Positions 14,014 through 24,000 of a DNA stretch of 64,000 nucleotides are shown one piece after another. How positions within the stretch are numbered: the stretch's first letter is position 1; each line of letters starts with the position of its first letter. The notes under the pieces were generated by a model. The model was not told the DNA's origin. It searched no databases and was given only the letters and a program-made list of their open reading frames with translations. The stretch lies in the NCBI GenBank assembly GCA_012295275.1, contig CM022665.1, forward strand, positions 11,918,976 through 11,982,975, in the 5' to 3' direction. Made by a program: the position numbers and the translations under genes. The stretch is from Chrysomallon squamiferum (lineage: Eukaryota; Mollusca; Gastropoda; Neomphalida; Peltospiridae).

Positions 14014-15622
14014 CAACAACAACAATAATAAAATATTTCCTTTTATATAGTATTAACCACTTCAGAAATTAAGTGTGTTACATTTTTAATATTTTCTATA
14101 AATATTAGAATTAGAAAACCAATTTGAAAAAAATAAATAAAAATAAGTAAATAAATATTTCCTCATATACAATCACAATCACTTCAGAAAATATGAATCT
14201 TAAATGTATTAAATTTTTGATATTCTCCATATTTTGCAAGAAGAAAAGAAAGAAAAAAAAAAAATGCAGTTACCATTATAGAAAAAACAAAGTGTCTTTC
14301 TTAAAAAAAAAGATTAAAAAAAAAAGAAAAAAAAAAGAAAAACAATGATGATGATGATGATCACACACACACACACACACTAAATGTTGATATATAACAT
14401 CCAGATAGACACATGTGCATGCATAAACACAATTTATGAAAGAAAATATTTTTATGTAGACAGATATATGTTTGTTTTCTCGTTTAAAAACTAAATCAGA
14501 CATCAAAATTACCTAATTATTTGAAAACAGATTGAAGAATGTGTCACACATATTAACAAACATTTATCTATAATAAACTCCAAATATAGTAACAAAAATA
14601 TAATAAAAATTATAAAAATTAACATTTACATTTAAAAATTTAATAATAAATGCATTAATATATTTATTAAAAACTCATTTTTGATTGATTATTACTATTA
14701 TTTTTTTTATTAATAAAATAAAAATTTAAAAATTTAATAATAATAGTATCAATATAATTATATTAATACATCTATTATTAAAAACAATTTTTTATTTTTT
14801 ATTGTACTTTTATTATTATTATTATTATTTATTGTATTTTTTCTGCACACACACACACACTACAAAGAATTAATACTTTCATAATGAGAACATTCGTTTT
14901 ACTAATAAACTATGTACAGACTAGTTTTATCACAAAGATACAATAAACCACAAAACAGCCTTTCTTAAACTGTTTATCATGTGCGTCTAAGACAAAGCAT
15001 TAATAAGAGATTAATACTAATCGGGACAAGCCATCTGTCAACTAGAAACCAATCTGCATAATTACAGCGAGAGCAGGCAATAATCGTCTGCTAATTCAGT
15101 GATGTGACTCACACACTGCAAAAATAAGCCATGGAATCCTTATCCAAAAACCAAACAAGATTCCTTCCCAGCTAGACAATCTGATTAATTGGGTATAAAA
15201 AAAAAAATAATAATAATATGAATCAACCATTAAAAGGTCCTAGCATATCTGTCATGGGCACGTAATTCTTGGAACATTGGTACTCTTCTCAGTAGTGTGT
15301 TAGTATATTAGAAAATTAGTTACAATCAATAGAAGAAGTCTGTCATTTTCCCCATTAAGTTATGCCCCACGCTCAAAAACAAATGGTGTCAGTGGTAGAA
15401 AATGAATTAGAAAAGAAATGATTTAGTGATTTTGCAGTTTCACAGCTATTTCACTTCATTGTGGTCATAGTGTTTTAGAGGATTTGGTCCCAAACCTTCC
15501 AGTTAAAAGGCACAATTCTTAACTTCAGTGACATCAAGCTGACAAAAATAAAATATGACTAAAACAATCAAAGATAGTAATTTAGAAAATACTGTATTCA
15601 TAATAGATATGTGTGTGTATGT

Positions 15623-15673
<51 letters not shown>

Positions 15674-16364
15674 ACATACATACACACACAGTAAAATAAT
15701 AATCTGAGAAATAGAGTTGGATGACTGGATGGATAAATGGACGGACTGACAAATGATGGGTTTCACGGATTGCTAGGTGAATTGATGGTTAAATAGAAAT
15801 AGGGAAGCAGATTTAACAACTAATGACTGGATGGATGAAAGATAAAATAATGGACAGACAAAAGGAGGTACCAACACATGATTTTATCGGAATATAAAGG
15901 ACAGTCAGGTGTTTTTAGCAATCTGAATCAAATAACTCTGGAGTGAAAATACAGCTGAATCACTGCTAGTAACAGATAACAGTATGAAAAAAAATGACAG
16001 CAAACATGCAGAGATGAGGAACTGTAACACCAACATGCTGAACATCCTTCGTAGACATTTAGCCTTTACACGGAGACAATGAAAAGGTGTGAGGTCGAAC
16101 CCAAAAGCTTAATTAGATGTCATGAATACTTGTGACCACGAACCAGCAACAACCCTCCCTTAGTAATTACTGATATCCCACCCACAAATGTCAACACAAG
16201 AAGGCAACACAAGCTACATGGTGTCACCTTGTGTTGACATACGGCTACCCCAGTTGAAATTTGATAAGCCTCATTCAATTCCACTTTCATTCTCTGCTGA
16301 TGAAATTTCACCTACATCCTTAGTCATCCTTTAGAAACATGTATCAAAGTATCCCACACACATG

Positions 16365-16395
<31 letters not shown>

Positions 16396-16719
16396 CATTC
16401 TGCTTTACTTTTAGCAATAAATGTATTAGTTGTGTATAATAGTTTTTACTTTTTATAAGTAGACCTTCACATACATGCTTCAACATATACCATATATATG
16501 TGCATACAATTGTCTGCTTTACTTAAAGTATAGATATATTGAATACAAAATAACAATATTCTATCAAATCCAAATTATACAGTTCCACTGCAAATTTTAT
16601 GTCCAACATTTTTAATTTATATTTGAAACTAATATTTAATTAATTATCTGCCTAATTTTTTATTTAAACTATGAAGGAAATTCAAGGCATTTTTTTTTTT
16701 TAATTATTGTATTATTTTA

Positions 16720-16763
<44 letters not shown>

Positions 16764-19107
16764 TTATAAAATAACTGGAATTAAAAGAATATAAAATAAT
16801 AATAATAAACAAATAAATAAATAAATTAGTCAAAGAAATTAAATGAATTTTATCTTGATGAGAAACATTTTATTATATTTGTCCAATAATAAAATAATGT
16901 GCAATTTTAAAGTTTTCCTTATTATTATTTAATGTAAAAGATAATAATATATTTTCAAGGATTATAAAATATATTTTGTCATTTATTTAGTAGTTTTCAA
17001 AAAGATGCAACTCCACTTCAAACTAGTTTAACATTTTACTGGACCAAGGGGAACAACTCTTGTCTAATAAAAACTAAATGGAAACCAACTACCAAAATAA
17101 AGCATAATTTGTATTATTCGGAATAGTGCTAAAGTATGTAATATATATATAAAAACTGTCAAATATAGAGAAATAAATAAAAGCAGTTTCTCTTTCATTA
17201 GTTTAGACCAAACTTTTCATTTTTAATCACTGCATAAATGAATAAATATTAATTATGATTTCTGAAAAGAGTGTTAAGTGCCACAGGTCCAAGTCTACTT
17301 TCATGATTGTTACCAGTAAAATGATCTTTTATACATTATCTTCCTATACACCAGAATGCTAAAATTCAAATGAACTGCTTTCTAATCTAATCTGAACAAA
17401 AACAGTCAAATCTTTCGACTTTTCATCCAATCCTCAATATTCATTTAATTATTATTACTATTATACACTAAGTTATTTGTATGTTATTGTATTTTAATAT
17501 ACCTTTTGAATAGCTAGTAAAATAAAATAAAATTATCTACTTCATCATATTCTGTATGTTTTTAAATTTATTTACCTTTCATTACCAGTTCCAGTAAGAT
17601 CCAGTGTCCTCTCATAAAAGCCTGATGTCCTTAAATCTGACAGACAATGATCATATGTTGCTTTCTGATTACTTTCAGCTTTAACTGTCAGAGGATTATC
17701 TGAGCTATTTTCAGAATCTGCTAAATGAGTCTCCACCATCTTGAGCACGTTATGAGAATTGTCAAAATTATCTCCGACAACATTTTTCAACTGTGCACCA
17801 TCAGTATCTGCTTGATGTTCTAAGTTATCATGTGTCTTCTCCAGAGACTCATCTGTCTGTGCATCATCACCCAGTTTCAGTGCATTAAAATTATTTATTA
17901 AGCTGTCATCTGCTTGTTCTTTAACATGACTCTGATCAGTCAGTTGCCAATCATCACAGTCCAGTTGAATTTTATCACACGATTGTGTTGAATCATCATT
18001 CTCACTTTGATTCATCTTACGAACAGGCTGTTGTGTCAGAAAAACATTATCTGACATTAGCATACCTTCATCTTGTTTTAAAAAGTATCTGGCGTCCTGG
18101 TTAATGCAGATAATATTGTCTAAAGGGTCAGTTTTTGATGCTCTAGGCAGTCTCTGTCTTAGTTCCTCGATGATGGCTGGATTGTTGTACAAGTCAACGA
18201 GTTGAAGTTTCTGTTCAGCTATCCTTCTTTGTTTTCGTTCTTCTTCTAGACACTTTTCACTGAAATGGTTTGGAGGCTTAGTATTATAAATAAGTAAATA
18301 AATAAGATCTATTTTAAGGGTATTTCAAACTTTTGAGATATTCATAATATACTACACAGATTTATAATAATAAATTATATAATTTATGACCTCTTATTCT
18401 TAATTAGCAGTATGGATATCTACCAAAACCACTGATATACCCGGTTATTTTTTTCTTGTACCAGTTTTGTTTTTAAATTAAATATCTGCATACTTTTCTA
18501 TTTAGCAATGAAAATAATACACAACTTCAAAATGATGTTAATGTTTAAACTACTACATCAAGATGTCAGTGTATATATTATATTTTTAAATGCAAAATTC
18601 AATAAAAAATTAATATATGTAAAGACTACCTATATATGCATCACATGATGTTGCTGACTGATAACTAAAAAGGGTTTTTATTATATTTAATGTAAATTAA
18701 AAATACATCAACCAGTAATTCCGCCCTCTTTCTTTAAAATAAATGTTGGCGTGGTTTTGTTTTAATAAACTTTATTTATTGCAACAATGTGTAATAATAT
18801 ACTGTATTCTCTACTAGAACTGTTACCCATGTAGTGTTCACTAAATGATATTTACATCTGCTGCTTCTTTTATATTTTTTATTTTTACCGCCACCAGCAA
18901 CACATCTTCAATTGGTAGAGCCTACCTTTGCTCTAAATTATCTCTAAGTTCATTCATTTGCATTAATTTCTTCTCCACTACAGATCTTATCTCATACAAG
19001 GTTTGTCTGTCTGTAGAATTTAGCTTGTCAGTATTTTTTTCTGGAGATCTGTCAATGCGACGATGATATCTTACCAAGTTATGACTGACACTTCCACGTG
19101 TCGCCAT
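144..19107 (-). CDS. MIPOL1: MIPOL1-like long coiled-coil protein (3' end outside window)
   Basis: Coding exons, in transcript order: 18926-19107 (ATG at 19105-19107), 17576-18259, 8381-8442, 7235-8028, 6738-6798, 4572-4683, 3658-3700, 807-953, 144-233. All junctions are GT-AG and phases join without stops, giving at least 725 aa. The chosen ATG (AAGATGG) has a better start context than an upstream in-frame ATG. The N-terminus has a short helical part (LMQMNELRDNLEQ, then EKCLEEERKQRRIAEQ), followed by about 450 Ser/Asn/Asp-rich, probably disordered residues. The last five exons are coiled coil (LLEELEVAKQTIEK, ILERERMAEADAIFRRAQ, LVQERNNALSK). The coiled-coil part resembles MIPOL1 as I remember it, notably an E-E/Q-R-D/N-x-A-L-S-K stretch. 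The name is therefore an inference and another centrosomal-type coiled-coil protein is possible; the gene model itself is well supported. The intron at 8443-17575 is about 9 kb. Confidence 0.6.
345..524 (+). repeat. Trinucleotide repeat tract (CTA/CTG/ATT type)
   Basis: Imperfect (CTA)n with CTG, CTC and ATT interruptions in a MIPOL1-like intron. The homopolymeric-looking reading frames across it are artefacts of the repeat. Confidence 0.9.
988..1330. repeat. Two-copy degenerate tandem duplication, period about 183 bp
   Basis: aggtattttcatt...ttagttataa at 989 and aggtattttcatt...tttgttataa at 1172 differ at 3 of 29 bases. A second matching pair (tatttttgtaattatttt...) lies near 1120 and 1292. 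Confidence 0.5.
1740..2180. promoter_or_regulatory. Candidate regulatory island, MIPOL1-like intron
   Basis: A complex-sequence block of about 440 bp within A/T-simple intron. It contains a DR1 nuclear-receptor element (1886-1898), a forkhead core TGTTTAC (2114-2120) and TGTTTGT (2019-2025). No open frame suggests coding. It is called regulatory by composition and motifs only. Confidence 0.35.
1886..1898 (+). promoter_or_regulatory. DR1 nuclear-receptor element
   Basis: GGGTCA-g-AGGTCA, two direct half-sites spaced by one base, the pattern bound by HNF4, RXR heterodimers and COUP-TF. Confidence 0.45.
2400..2760. promoter_or_regulatory. Second complex island in the same intron
   Basis: About 350 bp of higher-complexity sequence, separated from the first island by poly(A) and poly(T) runs. 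It has GATA-like (gataatttatc) elements and no coding signs. Composition-based call. Confidence 0.25.
2930..3360. repeat. Degenerate tandem repeat, about 115-135 bp units
   Basis: Three to four loosely similar units. Each has a gaa(g)tgct(t)a...ttta...gcttA segment (near 2935, 3055, 3188, and a weaker one near 3304) followed by an AAATAAATAAATAATA block (near 2972, 3117, 3222). Confidence 0.5.
3865..4220. repeat. Degenerate tandem repeat, about 75-100 bp units
   Basis: A segment like gactttaagacag recurs near 3903, 3977, 4078 and, weaker, 4165. Each is followed by an aaatatttnttancttcnaatact-type block. Old local duplication inside a MIPOL1-like intron. Confidence 0.5.
4967..5114. repeat. 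Poly(T) run followed by a 46-nt poly(A) run
   Basis: A T run (about 4967-4991) and an A run (5069-5114) face each other across T-rich spacer, so the pair could fold back. Similar A or T runs of about 20-35 bases occur at 2216-2246, 3271-3303, 20651-20674, 26751-26774 and 29121-29150. Confidence 0.8.
5390..6010. promoter_or_regulatory. Candidate regulatory island with two forkhead octamers
   Basis: About 600 bp of complex, CpG-containing sequence in the intron between exons 6738-6798 and 4572-4683. TGTAAACA occurs at 5651-5658 and again at 5795-5802. By rough base composition about five such octamers are expected by chance in 64 kb, so a pair within 152 bp is only mildly notable. Confidence 0.35.
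8940..10330. promoter_or_regulatory. Complex island in the 9 kb MIPOL1-like intron
   Basis: About 1.4 kb is visibly less simple than the flanks. It includes an OTX/K50-type TAATCC within GGGATAATCC (8984-8992), a forkhead core TGTTTAC (10249-10255), and a GC-richer end (10110-10320). It overlaps the 34-nt candidate micro-exon. Confidence 0.3.
9572..9605 (-). CDS. Candidate 34-nt micro-exon of the MIPOL1-like gene
   Basis: It is flanked on the minus strand by acceptor tattaatcag and donor gtgtgt. In the phase delivered by the 12179-12246 candidate it reads NEDPESVHSY and joins exon 8381-8442 in frame. The donor is weak, and inclusion needs both candidates together. Confidence 0.27.
11170..11385. 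repeat. Two-copy tandem duplication, period 114 bp
   Basis: Copies 11170-11271 and 11284-11385 both begin taaagataaattta and end ctcaaaac, with scattered substitutions between. Confidence 0.65.
12179..12246 (-). CDS. Candidate extra 68-nt exon of the MIPOL1-like gene
   Basis: On the minus strand this segment is preceded by an acceptor (tattttag) and followed by a donor (gttggtag). It lies in the 9 kb intron. Read in the phase left by exon 17576-18259 it has no stop, but its length alone would break the frame; together with the 34-nt candidate at 9572-9605 (68+34=102) the frame is kept. A second frame is also open, so coding is not proven. Confidence 0.3.
12440..13640. promoter_or_regulatory. 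Largest candidate regulatory island (about 1.2 kb)
   Basis: This is the most complex and GC-richest block in the 9 kb intron. It has a perfect POU octamer ATGCAAAT (12544-12551), an E2F-like ttggcggg near 12952, and forkhead-like AGCAAACA and TGTTTGC near 13271-13304. Short open frames exist on both strands but none has splice signals that fit the gene phase. Confidence 0.4.
13966..14030 (+). repeat. (AAT)n/(AAC)n microsatellite
   Basis: About 15 AAT units followed by AAC units and further AAT. Confidence 0.9.
14930..15430. promoter_or_regulatory. Complex island with homeodomain-type motifs
   Basis: About 500 bp between A/T-simple stretches in the 9 kb intron, with clustered TAAT-core elements (gcattaataag, gattaatactaatc, tgctaattc, gattaattgg). 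Non-coding by inspection. Confidence 0.3.
15609..15692. repeat. (TG)n microsatellite
   Basis: GT repeat at 15624-15672 with ACAC flank. Other dinucleotide tracts: (AC)n 14362-14381, (AT)n 16363-16386, (GT)n 16722-16760, and (AT)n 40459-40486. Confidence 0.95.
15880..16330. promoter_or_regulatory. Complex island with a T-box half-site and a hairpin
   Basis: About 450 bp in the 9 kb intron. AGGTGTGA at 16085-16092 matches a T-box half-site. A perfect 13-bp inverted repeat lies at 16188-16240. Non-coding by inspection. Confidence 0.3.
16188..16240. repeat. 13-bp perfect inverted repeat, 27-nt loop
   Basis: ATGTCAACACAAG (16188-16200) and CTTGTGTTGACAT (16228-16240). Confidence 0.8.
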
Positions 19108-20644
19108 CTTGAAACACCTGTCAACTGAAAAATGCATTGTGGGCAATTATCGATCGGCAAGGAAAAAGAGTTACTTCCCTTATATCGTTAATAAAAAGTT
19201 TATTGTGATTCTATTTTGAAACATCGCAAAATTTATAAATAAAAACTAATACACAGTGTAGTAGTATACAAATATAAATTCTTGCATATGTAACTAAATT
19301 AAATATGGGTGTTCAGTTAATTTTTAAAATTATTTATCCTGCATTCAGTCATGTAGTGGCAAAATATGACTAGACAAATCTCTAAATAACAATGGAACTA
19401 TATATATATTATTCAAAGTGTTTCATTCTTGGTTTATATATTAAAAGACCATTTTGAAAACTTTTTATGTAAGCTTCGTTTATTAGCTAAAGCAAATGCT
19501 CCAACTGTAACCTTTCAATAACTGAATATGAAGTTATCACTGTAATGGGGACACAAAACATCAAGACAGAAAAAATTATTATTTTTTAAAAATATATTTC
19601 AAAATTAAGAAAACAAAAATTAAAACTATCAAAGAAAAACAGAAACTCTTTCACTGGATTACAAGATGTTTCATGTAACTTTTCAGATCTTCATCATGTA
19701 GATTCAAAAAACCACTGATCATCTAAGTGGATATGTTATGTGTGTTAATACCTTACTAACAACATTTAGAATATTAAAAGAAAGAAAAAAAGAATGAACA
19801 ACAGAGCAACAGTTTGTCACAACTTATTTATTTCCATCTAGGATAAAAAATAAAAATAAAAACAATAATAATATGAATAATAACAGTAACAGTAGTAATA
19901 ACTGTAATGATGATAATAGTTATAGTTGTAATCACTTTTAATGATAAAATCTGCCTCCTGTATTTTTGAGATTGTTGAGTAATCTGTCCAAATATTTTTG
20001 TAATTTACGTCACAAAAGTATTTAAAAGAAAATAATTATTTTTTTAAATTAATTTACAAATGATAATTTTACAACACCAACTTTTTATTTATGATAAAAT
20101 GACAAACACATAGTGTTTGTATTACATGAACTCAGACTTATTTACACTTTCATATTTCATTTATACACATCTTTATCTAGACAAGATAGCTTATAGTCTA
20201 CCTTAATGATAGGGTCTTTGATACACCAGACTACATGACTAGTTGGAATGTGTTACCAGGTGGACACACAGGGGAAATTTATTCTGCAAAGCATTACTCC
20301 ACAGACAAACACTCCTCTATTCGTAGCAACTTCTTCAAAACGTAAGTGAAAGTGCAGTATTCATTCAAACCAAGAACCAATGAATTAAAGTAACAATGTA
20401 ACATATTTAGATGATGCAAATCACAAACTAATCCAATTTTCTGTATTTTTGTTACTATTTAAATTTATTTATAACTTTTATATCTTTCACATTATGGATA
20501 AATCAACAGTACTGGTGATGTGGAAAATGATGATTGTTTTGGCTAACAAAATATTTAAAAAAAAAAAAATTTATGCACTGTAAATATTAAGCAAATAAAG
20601 TTAGTGTCTTTACCAAAGTTGTAACTGAAGAATAAGAGAATTTT

Positions 20645-20676
<32 letters not shown>

Positions 20677-21079
20677 TATTAATGCAATTTAATAAAAATA
20701 TGTTTGCACATTTCAAGTAAAATGCAACTAAATTATACTTAAAATAAAATTTGCATAAATAAGTGTATCTTTTATATTAATATATATAAAGGCACTTTGG
20801 TAAATTTTCTGTCATTCTGTTCCTTAATGTGGTATTTTAACAAAATCCATTTGTTTAAATTAACCAACGTAGAGCTGAACATAGTCATTCCAAGGACTAT
20901 CTCACTTACTGTATTATCAACTATTATGAAACTAATTAAACAAACAAACACATCTCAGTTTAAATGAAACCTCATCTGAAATGTAACAATATGAAATTTC
21001 TCAGCAATGAAGATTTTAACTGTCATGAAATGTTCACAATACATGGTCATGTAGAACATCTTTGTAAACACCAACCACA
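19108..21079. other. MIPOL1-like upstream region and SAE1 3' region
   Basis: About 2 kb between two genes read in the same direction. It should contain the MIPOL1-like promoter (near 19110-19200, with ETS-like acttccctt) and the SAE1 3' UTR. A more complex patch lies at 20160-20400, with a minus-strand AATAAA at 20278-20283. No coding exon seen. Confidence 0.4.
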
Positions 21080-24000
21080 TCAACTTCCAATTTTGTCAAC
21101 CATGCCGCTCCCATCAACTCCATTGTAGAAGAAGAAGTTGTTATGTGGTTGGTCCTTCTGGGACACAGCCTATAAATCAGAGACAAAAACAGATCAAATA
21201 ACATTTGACAAATAAAATAAAATAATAATCAGTTAATAAGAATAAAGAAAGACATTTTATTAACATGCTAAACAAAATTTTAATCTCTGATCATAAATTT
21301 GGTTAAGGAAAAACGAAAATAACTTTTTGATTTAATAACCTACAGGAAACCATCTTGCAAATAACAATTAATTAGTAAGAATAAAGAAAAAAACGGTATT
21401 TAATGACACTGAAAACTACTTTAATCTGTGGCCACCTGCTGTTATATGCATAGTTAAAAACATCAAAAATAATTGTTTTATGTAAAAACCCTATTACAAA
21501 GCATAGTGCATTTTCAAGTAAAAGTATTCTGTTAATAATTTAAACAGCCATTATATAAACAAAATCAATTATATAATTAGCCATACCTTAATAATTTCCT
21601 GTCCCATCACTCCACCAACAATAGCACAAACTGGGCTGAGTTCAGCAAAACAAAATCTAAAAATACAATTAAATACATATTAAATTTTTTAAATCTTGAG
21701 ACATTTGTTTAGTACACATATGAATTAAATTAAGTTTGTATGAATTAAGCAGGCACTGGCTAAAAAAAAAAAAAAAAAAATTCTAGTATCAAAATCAATT
21801 TTAAAACGTGTTTGAGGTATGTTACATTTAACTAAAAGGTGCAGAAAGAAGACCTGTATTATAATACTAATGATATAACAATTTAATTGTTCCCACATGA
21901 AAATTCAAATTATTTGTTGCATAATGACAAAGTCCATTAAGCTAACTCTTCAGAACAAAATCTGCACTTTATGTTCCTGTTTTAATCAAGAAGGTAGCAG
22001 TGTTGTAATTATAACTGATTACAGCATAAACTCATTAACAAATAGAAATCATATAAGGAAGACTGGTCATCAGATAACTATGAAAAGAACAAAACAATTA
22101 TTTTATGTTGACAAACCTTGCAAAATCACTGGGGATTAATTTACTGTCAGCATGTATCTCATTCAAAGTTGTCTCTTTCAATTGTGTCAAAAGTTTCTCA
22201 TCTTCACGAAGTGTTTTGATTTGTGGTCGTCTGCCCTGTTTCTCTACAAACTTCAACAAAACTGTTTGTGAAAAAGAGAAAAGTAGTTTCTAAAACAAAG
22301 GTTCTATCTACAGTTACAAAAACACATAACAAAATAAATGTAACAACCAGAGAAAATACAAGAAGGATTTCTGGGGGCTTTTTGTTTAACTGTCGCCAGG
22401 CAACAAAATTTGCATTTGTAGAGCCTACCACTGCTCTAAATTTTCTTTAACTTCAACCAACTGCATCAATTCCATTAATATCCCAACCTATTCTTTAATA
22501 CAAAGAATCTTTATGTGTCATATGTATGTTTTTAGTTATGATTTTATGTGGTTAAAAAAATATGGGAAAAGGTTTATTATGTTTAAATGTGGGTATTTTT
22601 TTATTTCATTTATTAAATTAAAGTGGAATATCTTACCCTGAATAATGAAGAAGCAGACAGGAGTTTTTTTCAGTTTCTTCTCTGCTTGGTCATTGGACCA
22701 GTCAACCTGTAGAGCATCTTCCAAACACGTGAAAGAGATTAACTGTAAATAATAATTAAAAATCAAAAACAACAAGTTTTAAAAAATTCTCAGGTATAAT
22801 TATGTTTAAAAATTTGGGCAGATTGAACACTACAGTATTACTGTAATCCTCATGTGATGACATTAATACTATTACTTTTTTTTTAGTAATTTCTTTATGA
22901 AGAAGAGCAAGTTAACATTTCTACAATGTTACTTTTTCAGTGGCTTTCAGTGAAGGTTGTTTGCAATATTAGGATACTGTCATGAGTCATTAATTTTTTT
23001 TAATTATATATATTTACTATGTGATTGAAATAAAAGACTAAAATGCACAAAGTGAGATAAAAATAAAAATAAAAAAATGAAATTTACAATAAATAACTTA
23101 CATATTTTAACATTTATATGTATTATTCTATTAATTTAAATTTAAAGTTGTTTTTTAAATTCTAAAATATTTTCTTTTCTTCTTATTTTATGAGGCGTTT
23201 AAAGGTCTTTCTAATAACATTATATATAAAAAGGCAGTTTTGTAAAATTCTAATTAATCATAGCAAAAATAAAATAAAAAATAGCAAATAAATAAATAAA
23301 ACAAATGGCATTGTCTTCCTGAAAATAAGTAAACATAAAAATGGTATAAACCAAACCTTCTTGAGTGTTACAGTTTCATCTTCTTCCACCTTTGCTTTCT
23401 TTGGTGGTGGCTGTTCAACTGTACATGAACTGTTTTCTTCCTTCTCTGATTTTGGTTTTGTTACCTCTCTGCAATAATAAGATAAATTGTAAGTAAAAGG
23501 TTTAACTGTCAGTTTTCATCAGCCTTGCTATCAAAATTTTCATTAACCTTCAATATATGGCCTGCACCTATTTTGTATAACATTTCTTGTCATAAAAATG
23601 AAATTAGATCCATAAAGTACCTACAAAAATGAACAAAATTTCAGACTTTTTAATCTTCTCTGCTATATCCATTTTCTGAATGTTTTTTCTTCTTCACACA
23701 CAATTGTATGAATAAATTTAACACAGTGGAAATTAACTGATTACAATTAATAATCTGGATTTTGCATAAATAATTTTGAAAAGATAAGAAGGTAAGTTAA
23801 GTTAAATGCTTCTAATAAATTTGTGATTATTCTATTTTTCCACTGCTTGTTGATGTATTAGTAAACCACCCCAACCCATGTGTAGTATATTTTTCACATG
23901 GAATGTTGAGTTTAAACCCTTTATGCATGACTACAAAAACCAGTTTAAAATTTCTACAAATTCAGTCACAGGGTTAAAACAATCTTACTCTGCATATTCA

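Noticed and set aside
15503-15766. Open frame with a Thr-His repeat
   Set aside because: It spans the (TG)n microsatellite; no splice or coding support.
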